DNA of 5,723 nucleotides from Candidatus Aquidulcis sp. (lineage in GTDB: Bacteria > Chloroflexota > Anaerolineae > Anaerolineales > E44-bin32). Shown in pieces: positions 1-5,667 of the stretch. The stretch is taken from the NCBI GenBank assembly GCA_020723365.1, contig DYJB01000046.1, positions 1,876 through 7,598 on the forward strand, in the 5' to 3' direction. A program made the translations under genes and the position numbers. Below the pieces are notes generated by a model. That model saw nothing but the letters and a program-made list of their open reading frames with translations. It had not been told where the DNA came from and searched no databases. The first letter of the stretch is position 1. Each line of letters starts with the position of its first letter.

Positions 1-390
1 CTCTCCAGCTGGTTCCGAGTCACGATCCCTGACACCGAAGTCACGTGCTGGGTGTCAGCCTCGACGGGTGAGGCCTCCGGGCTGATCGACGTCCTGCCCG
101 TCGAGCCCGGCCTGCCTCTGCCCGGCAATCCCGGCGGCCTGACCATCGGCCAGACAGTCTGCTCACCCAACCTGAACTACTACTCGGTCCCGCTGTCCTG
201 GGGCGATGCCGGCAACGAGACGGGCTACCGCCTGTACCGGAACGGTTCGCTGTTGGCAACGCTGGGTGCCAACGCAACCGCCCACGACGATCAGGCCCCC
301 AAGGGCGAGAACCTCGCCTACACCCTGGAGGCCTTCAACAAGGTTGGCGTCTCGGAACGCGTGCAGGCCACGCTGGGGGCGTGCCAATAG
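1..390 (+). CDS. C-terminal part of an exported SH3-like / fibronectin type III protein (5' end outside window)
   Basis: The reading frame is open from base 1 and ends at TAG 388-390, leaving 129 residues of a longer protein. A GTG at 52 could be read as a start, but the upstream codons continue the same domain, so I treat the gene as truncated by the window edge. Residues 1-20 (WFRVTIPD...CWVSA) resemble the last strands of a bacterial SH3 (SH3b) domain. Residues 28-49 form a Pro/Gly-rich linker. Residues 55-126 read as one fibronectin type III-like beta sandwich: VPLSW on strand B, TGYRLYRNGSLLATL on strands C-C', then AYTLEAFNKVGVSE near the end. Cys54 and Cys128 flank this domain and could form a disulfide, which would fit an extracellular location. 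Such SH3b/FN3 proteins are usually secreted or surface-bound, with binding rather than catalytic roles. No catalytic motif is visible and the substrate is unknown. The domain calls come from pattern reading, not a profile search. Confidence 0.8.
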   Translation, partial: LSSWFRVTIPDTEVTCWVSASTGEASGLIDVLPVEPGLPLPGNPGGLTIGQTVCSPNLNYYSVPLSWGDAGNETGYRLYRNGSLLATLGANATAHDDQAPKGENLAYTLEAFNKVGVSERVQATLGACQ

Positions 391-438
391 AGGCTCCTGT
401 CCGCTGAGTCGCAGCCGGATCAACTGAGAGGGAAATGG

Positions 439-469
439 GAGCGGGCCTGCCTTTGGCCCGCTCTTCTTC
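439..469 (+). terminator. Rho-independent terminator after the SH3b/FN3 gene
   Basis: A perfect 9-bp GC-rich stem pairs GAGCGGGCC (439-447) with GGCCCGCTC (455-463) around a 7-nt loop. It is followed on the + strand by the T-rich run TTCTTC. It lies about 50 bases after the stop codon at 390, the expected place for an intrinsic terminator. The reverse strand has a short TTT shortly after the stem, so weak bidirectional action is possible. Confidence 0.8.
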
Positions 470-648
470 GTCCGGATCTCCCAGCCAACCGTCGCGCCGG
501 TCCCTTGCGGCCCAGGCCCGTCTGCTTGCCTGACGGCATCGCGGAATGGGTCTCGCTGGCGGACACCCCGGAGGGGGAGCAGAGGGGCCGCCCACTTTCC
601 GGCGGGGGGTGGCCTCGCCGACCCGCCTACGCAACGCACCTGTCAGGT

Positions 649-663
649 CGGCCCTTCGGGCCG
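649..663. repeat. Short perfect hairpin
   Basis: CGGCCC (649-654) pairs with GGGCCG (658-663) across a TTC loop, giving a 6-bp all-GC stem. No T-run follows on either strand, so it is not a standard intrinsic terminator. Its role is unknown, and in GC-rich DNA it may be chance. Confidence 0.4.
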
Positions 664-684
664 CGCCAGGCGGGGGTGAAACGC

Positions 685-720
685 GACGTGACACGTGCTC
701 CTGGCCGCACGTGTCACGTC
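685..720. repeat. 14-bp perfect inverted repeat whose arms are themselves palindromes
   Basis: The left arm GACGTGACACGTGC (685-698) is the exact reverse complement of GCACGTGTCACGTC (707-720), with an 8-base spacer (699-706). Each arm also contains an 11-base palindrome, ACGTG-W-CACGT, at 686-696 and 709-719, with centres 23 bp apart. It lies between the groEL terminator and the rest of the gene-free region. It could fold as one long hairpin in RNA and act as a backup bidirectional terminator or 3' stabiliser, although flanking T-runs are poor (only TTT, three bases past the stem on the minus strand). It could equally be two copies of a protein-binding site. The symmetry is directly visible; the function is not. 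Confidence 0.75.
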
Positions 721-726
721 CTCCAG

Positions 727-757
727 AAAAGCTCAGCCCCTCCGGAGAGGGGCTGAG
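727..757 (-). terminator. Rho-independent terminator of the groESL operon
   Basis: A perfect 10-bp stem pairs CTCAGCCCCT (732-741) with AGGGGCTGAG (748-757) around a 6-base loop. In the minus-strand direction it is followed by C and then TTTT (730-727). It starts 26 bases beyond the groEL stop codon, as expected for the end of the operon. Confidence 0.85.
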
Positions 758-783
758 GGTTCGTTCGGGTTCCGCTCGCCGGC

Positions 784-2418
784 CTAGTAATCCGGCATCT
801 GCGGCGGGGCAGCCGGCTTGTCCTTCTCCGGCATGTCCGTCACCAGTGCCTCGGTGGTCAGGATCATGGCGGCGATGGAGGCGGCGTTTTCCAGGGCGCC
901 CTTGGTCACCTTGGCCGGGTCGATGATGCCGGCCTTGACCATGTCCAGGTACTCGCCCTTGATGACGTCGAAGCCGATGTTCTTGCTCTTCTTGTCGGCC
1001 TGCACGCGGCGCACGGTGTCGATCACGACGGCGCCGTCCTGTCCGGCGTTCTCGGTGATCTTCATCATCGGAACTTCGAGCGCCTTGCGGACGATGTTGA
1101 TGCCGATGGTGGCATCCTCGTCGTCCATCTTGAGGTCCTTGATCGCCTCGCGGGCGTTGATCAGCGCCACGCCGCCGCCGGGCACGATGCCCTCTTCCAC
1201 GGCGGCCCGGGTGGCCGACAGCGCGTCCTCGACGCGGTGCTTCTTTTCCTTGAGCTCGGTCTCGGTCGCCGCGCCGACGCGGATCACGGCCACGCCGCCG
1301 GAGAGCTTGGCCAGACGCTCCTGGAGCTTCTCCTTGTCGTAGTCGGAGGTCGACTTGTCGATCTCGACCTTGATCTCATCGATGCGGCCCTTGATCTTGG
1401 CGCTGTCGCCCTGGCCCTCGATGACGGTCGTGTCGTCCTTGGTGGCGACGACCTTGCCGGCGCGCCCCAGGTCCTGCAGCGTCACCGACTCAAGCTTGCG
1501 GCCCAGCTCCTCGGTGATGACCGTGCCGCCGGTCAGGATGGCGATGTCCTGCAGCATGGCCTTGCGCCGATCGCCGAAGCCGGGAGCCTTGACGGCGATG
1601 ACATTGAGCATGCCGCGCAGCTTGTTCAACACCAGCGTCGCCAGCGCCTCGCCGTCGATGTCCTCGGCGATGACCAGCAGCTCACGCTTGCCGATCTGGA
1701 CCAGCTTCTCCAGGATGGGGACGATGTCGGTGGCGGCCGAGATCTTCTTGTCGTGGATCAGGATGTAGGGCTCGTCGATCTTGGCTTCCATGTGCTCGGG
1801 ATCGGTGACGAAGTAGGCCGAGATGTAGCCGCGGTCGAACTGCATGCCCTCGACGTATTCGGTCTCGAACTGCAGACCCTTCGACTCTTCGACGGTGATG
1901 ACGCCGTCCTTGCCGACCTTGTCCATCACCTCGGCGATCAGGTCGCCGATCTCCTTGTCCTGGGCCGAGATGGCGGCCACGGACGAGATCTCTTCCTTGG
2001 TCTTGATGGCGATGGCCTGCTTGGTGATGGCCTCGGCGATGGCCTTGGCGGCGGCTTCGATGCCGCGCTTGAGCATCATCGGGTTGGCGCCGGCGGCCAG
2101 GTTCTTCAGCCCGTCGGTCACCATGGCATGCGCCAGGACGGTCGAGGTGGTCGTGCCGTCGCCGGCGATGTCGTTGGTCTTGGTGGCGGCTTCCTTCAGG
2201 AGCTGCGCGCCCATATTCTCGAACGGGTCCTGCAGCTCGATTTCCTTGGCCACCGTCACGCCGTCGTGGGTGATGGTGGGCGATCCGAACTTCCGATCCA
2301 GGGCGACGTTGCGGCCCTTGGGCCCCAGGGTCGTCGCCACGGCCGTGGCCAGGACATCGACACCGGCCTTGAGGCGCCGGCGGGCGTCCTCCGAGAATGC
2401 GAGTTGCTTGGCAGCCAT
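784..2418 (-). CDS. groEL: Chaperonin GroEL (Hsp60, group I chaperonin)
   Basis: This is the 60-kDa subunit of the cytoplasmic double-ring ATP-dependent folding chamber, which works with the GroES lid. The protein is 544 residues, normal for the family. Visible signatures include the N-terminal ATP-site segment LGPKGRNVAL (31-40) followed by DGVTVAKEI, the nucleotide-binding DGTTT at 87-91, the apical-domain stretch AEDIDGEALATLVLNKLRG (251-269), APGFGDRRKAML (278-289), the hydrolysis aspartate in VEDALSATRAAVEEG (Asp398, matching the E. coli number) and PGGGVALI (413-420). The ATG is preceded by a GAGGAGA ribosome site (2428-2434) with nine bases between. The gene follows groES after 31 bases and is cotranscribed with it. 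The C-terminus ends PAAPPQMPDY and lacks the Gly-Gly-Met repeats of many GroELs. All essential residues I can locate are intact, so it should be functional. Confidence 0.98.
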   Translation of the reverse strand: MAAKQLAFSEDARRRLKAGVDVLATAVATTLGPKGRNVALDRKFGSPTITHDGVTVAKEIELQDPFENMGAQLLKEAATKTNDIAGDGTTTSTVLAHAMVTDGLKNLAAGANPMMLKRGIEAAAKAIAEAITKQAIAIKTKEEISSVAAISAQDKEIGDLIAEVMDKVGKDGVITVEESKGLQFETEYVEGMQFDRGYISAYFVTDPEHMEAKIDEPYILIHDKKISAATDIVPILEKLVQIGKRELLVIAEDIDGEALATLVLNKLRGMLNVIAVKAPGFGDRRKAMLQDIAILTGGTVITEELGRKLESVTLQDLGRAGKVVATKDDTTVIEGQGDSAKIKGRIDEIKVEIDKSTSDYDKEKLQERLAKLSGGVAVIRVGAATETELKEKKHRVEDALSATRAAVEEGIVPGGGVALINAREAIKDLKMDDEDATIGINIVRKALEVPMMKITENAGQDGAVVIDTVRRVQADKKSKNIGFDVIKGEYLDMVKAGIIDPAKVTKGALENAASIAAMILTTEALVTDMPEKDKPAAPPQMPDY

Positions 2419-2449
2419 TGCGTTCGGTCTCCTCTTCGCTCAGCCTGAA

Positions 2450-2746
2450 CTAGTCTTCGAGAATGGCGAGGATGTCGCTCTCACGCAGGATGAGCACCTT
2501 CTCGCCTTCGAGCTTGAACTCCGTGCCGGCGTACTTGGCAAAGAGCACCTTGTCCTTGGCCTTGACGTCCATGGCCACGCGCTTGCCATCCTCGTCCCGG
2601 GCGCCCGGACCCACCGAGAGCACCTCGCCCTTCTGCGGTTTTTCCTTGGCCGTCTCCGGCAGGACGAGCCCGCTCGGGGTCACATCTTCGCCCTCCAGGG
2701 GCTTGACCACGAGACGGTCGCCGAGCGGCTTCAGCTTGAGTGCCAT
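2450..2746 (-). CDS. groES: Co-chaperonin GroES (Hsp10)
   Basis: GroES forms the heptameric lid that caps the GroEL ring and encloses the client protein in the cytoplasm. At 98 residues it has the usual length. It opens with the family signature LKPLGDRLVVKP (5-16). The flexible mobile loop follows at about 17-35, with the GroEL-contacting hydrophobic triplet LVL at 27-29. A roof-loop segment VGPGARDEDGKR lies at 45-56, and KVLFAKYAGTEFK (66-78) and VLILRESDILAIL (84-96) complete the fold. The start is supported by a strong TAGGAGG ribosome site (2754-2760) seven bases before the ATG. It is the first gene of the groESL operon, under the CIRCE-controlled promoter just upstream. Confidence 0.98.
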   Translation of the reverse strand: MALKLKPLGDRLVVKPLEGEDVTPSGLVLPETAKEKPQKGEVLSVGPGARDEDGKRVAMDVKAKDKVLFAKYAGTEFKLEGEKVLILRESDILAILED

Positions 2747-2807
2747 GCGAAAGCCTCCTACAGAGTATGAATTTGGATATCTTTAGGAAAGTTTGGCCCC
2801 TGCGAGC

Positions 2808-2834
2808 CTGGCACTCGCTACTGCCGAGTGCTAA
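2808..2834 (-). promoter_or_regulatory. CIRCE operator (HrcA binding site) of groESL
   Basis: The CIRCE consensus is TTAGCACTC, nine bases, GAGTGCTAA. Read on the minus strand, the first arm is a perfect TTAGCACTC (2834-2826), the spacer is exactly nine bases (2817-2825) and the second arm is GAGTGCCAG (2816-2808), with seven of nine matches. It begins at the predicted transcription start, eleven bases after the start of the -10 box, and sits about 60 bases before the groES ATG. CIRCE is bound by the repressor HrcA, which loses activity on heat shock, so groESL should be HrcA-repressed. hrcA is not in this window. Confidence 0.95.
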
Positions 2835-2839
2835 TCCGT

Positions 2840-2868
2840 AGTCTAGCCAATCCGCAAGCGGTTGTCAA
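2840..2868 (-). promoter_or_regulatory. Housekeeping-sigma promoter of groESL
   Basis: On the minus strand there is a perfect -35 TTGACA (2868-2863), a 17-bp spacer and a -10 box TAGACT (2845-2840) with four of six matches to TATAAT. The predicted start, at about 2832-2834, coincides with the first base of CIRCE, the usual arrangement for HrcA-controlled groESL. This leaves an mRNA leader of about 87 bases, unusually AT-rich between 2762 and 2795. The TGA inside the -35 hexamer (2867-2865) is also the stop codon of the upstream TPR gene. Confidence 0.85.
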
Positions 2869-4256
2869 GGGGTTGGCGTGGGCGGAGAGCCGGTGCCGGC
2901 AGCGGTGGCGTTGGCGCACAGCGTGCGGTTGTCGCCCACGATCGTCATGACCGTGGGGTCACCGGCGTAGGCCCCGGCCAGTTCGGCCAGGATCCGCTCG
3001 GCGTCCGCGCACTTCCCGTTGAAGGCCAGCACTGAGCCGTAGGTGTAGTAGGCCTCCAGCGACGAGTTGGACAGGGCCTGGCCGGGCAGGTCCCGCCCGT
3101 GCAGCAGCCCCACCGGGTCGTCCGGGTCGTCGGGGTCGCAAGCCGCCATGTTGAGCTCGCAGATCAGGCCGCGCGTCTCCTCCACCGTGCAGCCGTCCAC
3201 GGCGCAGCGCAGCACTTGCTCGGCCGACTCGTAGTTGCGCGCCTTGTAGTAGATCACCCCCAGCAGGCCCCAGAAGCCGGGGTTGCCTTCGTCCACCAGC
3301 AGCGCCCGCTCCATGTTGCGGGCGGCGATGAAGAACTCACCCGCCTGCATGTAGGTGCGGGCGATGGCCTGGTAGGGTCCCGCGTCCTGGATGCCCAACT
3401 GCTGGTTGATCTTGGCCGCCCGGTCAAAGTACTCCAGCGATCGCTCCGTGTCGAGCAGCCGCCGGTAGTTGGCGCCGATCTGGATGTAAAGGAAGGTCAG
3501 GTTGGGATTGATCTCCGCCGCCTTGAGGAACTCCTCGATCGACGATCGATAGGCTGCCGTTGCCTGGAGCACGGTCCCGTAGACGCGGTGCACGTCCATG
3601 CTGTCGGGGGCCAGGGCGACGGCCTGTTCGGCGCTGTCGAGCGCTTCAGCGTAGCGCTGCTGGTCCGCCAGCACCTCGGCCCGGAAGGCCAGGGCCAGCG
3701 CCCGCACGGGGCTGCCCGGCGGTTCGAGCTGCACGGAGCGCACGGCGGCATTGAGCGCCTCGGTCAGGAAGCCTTCGCGCGTCGCTTCCTGCTCCTCCGT
3801 CGCCGACCAGTCGTAGGCCAGGGCGCGAATGGCGTGGGCATAGCCGTTGTCGGGATTGGCCTGCACGGCGGCGTCGACGGACCGGCGCGCCTCCTCCAGC
3901 TGCGCCCGACGCGCCTCGGCCGACGGCCGCTGCGCCGAGTAGTAGGTCTGGATGCGGGCCAGCTCGGCCAGCAGCTGCGAGTCTCCCGGCTGGACGAGCA
4001 CGGCCTGCTGGTAGGCCGCGATGGCCCGGCCCAGGTCGCCGGCCGAGAAGTAGGTCTTGCCTTCCTCGGCGAACGACTGGGCGGTGCGCGTCGGCGTCGG
4101 CTCCGGGAGGAACAAAGGCTGGATATCGCGCGTGACGTAGCGCAGGTAGAGGACCAGCAGGCCGACGCCGATCAGCGACAGCCAGATCCCCGCCCGGCGC
4201 AGCCCGGCGCGGCGATCCTCACGTCCGAAGGGCATCTTCTGCCCGGTGATCTGCAT
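2865..4256 (-). CDS. Membrane-anchored TPR protein, second of a tandem pair
   Basis: This 463-residue protein has no recognised enzyme motif. After a basic N-terminus (RREDRR-like residues 11-21) comes one membrane segment at about 23-41, then the motif PLFLPEPTPTR (47-57), then repeated TPR helix pairs from about 60 to 345 (e.g. GDLGRAIAAYQQAVLVQP, RYAEALDSAEQAVALAPDS, RSSIEEFLKAAEINPN). The positive-inside rule puts the TPRs outside the cytoplasm. Residues 351-381 are an insert with four cysteines (351, 356, 366, 373) and an Asp/Pro run DPDDPDDP. A last TPR-like unit (403-440) carries YYTYG and Cys416/Cys447, followed by a PTPTP tail. TPRs bind proteins, so a scaffold or assembly role is likely but unproven. 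The start chosen is ATG 4256, with GAGG overlapping the upstream stop; ATG 4235 is an alternative. The frame stays open upstream to about 4610, but that part reads as low-complexity Arg/Ser shadow of the neighbouring gene. Confidence 0.85.
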   Translation of the reverse strand: MQITGQKMPFGREDRRAGLRRAGIWLSLIGVGLLVLYLRYVTRDIQPLFLPEPTPTRTAQSFAEEGKTYFSAGDLGRAIAAYQQAVLVQPGDSQLLAELARIQTYYSAQRPSAEARRAQLEEARRSVDAAVQANPDNGYAHAIRALAYDWSATEEQEATREGFLTEALNAAVRSVQLEPPGSPVRALALAFRAEVLADQQRYAEALDSAEQAVALAPDSMDVHRVYGTVLQATAAYRSSIEEFLKAAEINPNLTFLYIQIGANYRRLLDTERSLEYFDRAAKINQQLGIQDAGPYQAIARTYMQAGEFFIAARNMERALLVDEGNPGFWGLLGVIYYKARNYESAEQVLRCAVDGCTVEETRGLICELNMAACDPDDPDDPVGLLHGRDLPGQALSNSSLEAYYTYGSVLAFNGKCADAERILAELAGAYAGDPTVMTIVGDNRTLCANATAAGTGSPPTPTP

Positions 4257-4269
4257 CGCCGCACGGGCC

Positions 4270-5517
4270 TCAGGGCGCGGGCGTGGCGCCCGGGCGCGGG
4301 GTCGGCGTCGGCTGCAGCACGCCGCACAACACAAGCCCCTGCGTGACGTTGTCGACCGCCACCGGATCGTCGACGACCTCCCGCAGCAGCGCCTCGAAGA
4401 TCTCCACCGCCTGCCCGCACTGCCCGGACTTGGCCAGCGACAGCCCGTAGGTCCAGTAGAACTCGACCGTGGAGGCACGCGCCGCATCCCAGGGCACCGG
4501 CTTGACGCTGACACCGTCGGCCGTCGTCCCGCCGCGCACCGCCAGCGCCAGCTCGACCACCGCCTGGTCGATGTCGTTGTTCTTGTAGTACATGCGCCCG
4601 AGGTCGCCATGCAGGCGTGGGTCCGCCGGGCGCAGGTTGACGGCCGTCTCGGCGTACTGGCTGGCCTTGCCGAAGTCGCCTACGCGGGCGTAGGCCTGGG
4701 CGATCAACTGCAGGGGCTGGACCGAGGTCGGAGAGAGCTGGGATGCCTGCAGGTACGACGAGATGGCGCCGTTCGTGTCGCCCTGGTTCAGGAGCATGTT
4801 GCCCATGCTGACGTGCAGCACGGCCAGGTTGGGGTTGATGCGCAGCGCCGTCTCATACGACTGCATGGCGCTCTGGTAGTTGGCGGTCGACTCCCAGACA
4901 TAGCCCAGCGCCCGGTGCGCCTCCAGCAAGTTGGGGTCGATCTGGACGGCACGCTGCGCCGCCTCGAGCGCTTCCTTGTAGTTCTCGGGGCTGCTGTCCA
5001 TCAGGATCTCGGCCTGGTAGGCCCGCACCAGCGCCGAATTGGAATCGATTTGCAGGGCGCGCTCGATGGCCTCGCGCGCTTTGGTCAGGTTCTCCTCACC
5101 GCCCATGAAGTCCAGGGCCCAGGCATAGACGGCGTGAGCCTGGGCCGAATTGGGATCCAGGAGCAGCGCGTCCTGGGCCGTTCGGGCGGCCTGCTCGGGC
5201 TGGCCGTTGAAGACCTGCACGCGCGCCAGCGCGACGTAGAAGGCCGCCTGCTGAGGATCGATGGCGATCGCCTGCTGGTAGGTCTCGGCCGCCTGGTCGA
5301 GCTTGCCCGAGGCCAACAGGCTCTCGGCCTGCAGCACGAAAGTCGCCGGGCTGCGGGTGGGCGTCACAGTGGGGATGAAGAGCGGCGGGACGGTCGGCAC
5401 GACGAAGCGCTCGACGTAGACGACGGCGGCGATGAGCAGCAGCAACGCCACGACCAGCAGCGGGTTGGACCGCCGCCGCCGCTTGCGCATGTTCCATTTG
5501 CTGCCGCTGAGATACAT
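4270..5517 (-). CDS. Membrane-anchored TPR protein, first of a tandem pair
   Basis: This 415-residue protein has a very basic N-terminus (RKRRRR, 11-16), a membrane anchor at about 18-38 and the juxtamembrane motif PLFIPTVTPTR (45-55). About eight or nine TPR units follow from 58 to 385, for example GKLDQAAETYQQAIAIDPQ, NYKEALEAAQRAVQIDPN and NYQSAMQSYETALRINPN. The final unit carries FYWTYG (353-358) and Cys367/Cys398, before a PTPTPRPGATPAP tail. Charge asymmetry predicts N-in topology with the TPR array outside the membrane. It is clearly paralogous to the next gene, which starts 13 bases after this stop, so the two are probably cotranscribed. No catalytic residues are apparent; binding or assembly of other envelope proteins is inferred from the TPR fold only. 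Start choice is uncertain: ATG 5517 and ATG 5490 (MRKRRRR) both have weak ribosome sites. Confidence 0.9.
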   Translation of the reverse strand: MYLSGSKWNMRKRRRRSNPLLVVALLLLIAAVVYVERFVVPTVPPLFIPTVTPTRSPATFVLQAESLLASGKLDQAAETYQQAIAIDPQQAAFYVALARVQVFNGQPEQAARTAQDALLLDPNSAQAHAVYAWALDFMGGEENLTKAREAIERALQIDSNSALVRAYQAEILMDSSPENYKEALEAAQRAVQIDPNLLEAHRALGYVWESTANYQSAMQSYETALRINPNLAVLHVSMGNMLLNQGDTNGAISSYLQASQLSPTSVQPLQLIAQAYARVGDFGKASQYAETAVNLRPADPRLHGDLGRMYYKNNDIDQAVVELALAVRGGTTADGVSVKPVPWDAARASTVEFYWTYGLSLAKSGQCGQAVEIFEALLREVVDDPVAVDNVTQGLVLCGVLQPTPTPRPGATPAP

Positions 5518-5554
5518 CGCCGGTTGCGCCTTGGGTCACGAACGAAGGGAGTGC

Positions 5555-5584
5555 ATGGTACCACCCGGCTTCCCCGAGCGTCAA
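5555..5584 (-). promoter_or_regulatory. Possible promoter of the TPR gene pair
   Basis: On the minus strand TTGACG (5584-5579, five of six matches to the -35 consensus) is followed after 18 bp by TACCAT (5560-5555, four of six matches to -10). The -10 box is preceded by TGG, which gives an extended -10 TGn element. The predicted start would lie about 30 bases before the ATG at 5517. The match is moderate and unconfirmed. Confidence 0.5.
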
Positions 5585-5654
5585 GCGAGGGGTTGGGCAG
5601 GCCCGGTCCGACGCTTGCAGCGGCCCGTCGGAGCGGCGGCGCGGGCCGGCGCGG

Positions 5655-5660
5655 TATAAT
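5655..5660 (+). promoter_or_regulatory. -10 box (TATAAT) of the right-edge gene, probably leaderless
   Basis: A perfect TATAAT in otherwise GC-rich DNA lies seven bases before ATG 5668. Transcription normally starts about seven bases after the -10 box, which puts +1 at or next to the A of the ATG and gives a leaderless mRNA. No good -35 is found at 16-18 bp; TTGCAG at 5615-5620 is too far away. Confidence 0.65.
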
Positions 5661-5667
5661 CGCGGCC

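Larger units (their letters stand above)
391..783. other. Gene-free convergent intergenic region with several hairpins
   Basis: This stretch separates the convergent SH3b/FN3 gene and groEL. I see no reading frame with a credible ribosome site or protein-like composition; the open frames are Arg/Pro/Gly-rich as expected from GC-rich noncoding DNA. It holds the + strand terminator (439-469), a 6-bp hairpin at 649-663, a long perfect inverted repeat at 685-720 and the groEL terminator at 727-757. Between 471 and 640 I see nothing assignable beyond short GC-rich complementarities. No tRNA-like cloverleaf is recognisable. Confidence 0.6.

Noticed and set aside
29..58. 8-bp inverted repeat CTGACACC / GGTGTCAG with CACGTG in the loop
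   Set aside because: It lies inside the SH3-like coding sequence and is probably chance. Its loop shares CACGTG with the 685-720 element, but the rest does not match.
471..640. Possible small RNA or cryptic small gene in the gene-free region
   Set aside because: Only short GC-rich complementarities are present, with no promoter-like box, cloverleaf or coding signal that I could support.
1237..2448. 403-residue open frame on the + strand opposite groEL
   Set aside because: It is a mirror of the groEL coding strand, rich in Leu/Asp/Gly, with no ribosome site or family resemblance. Long antisense frames are expected opposite GC-rich genes.
3099..4346. 415-residue open frame on the + strand opposite the second TPR gene
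   Set aside because: It is an antisense shadow with repetitive Arg/Gly/Leu/Val composition; the TPR protein on the minus strand has clear helical repeats and accounts for the sequence.
4257..4610. In-frame upstream extension of the second TPR gene (118 extra residues)
   Set aside because: It overlaps the well-supported end of the first TPR gene and translates to low-complexity Arg/Ser/Cys-rich sequence with no TPR or membrane character. ATG 4256, with its membrane anchor soon after, is the sensible start.
5555..5575. Mini-ORF (ATG CAC TCC...) before the first TPR gene as a leader peptide
   Set aside because: Its ATG would overlap the predicted -10 box and it has no ribosome site, so it is unlikely to be translated.
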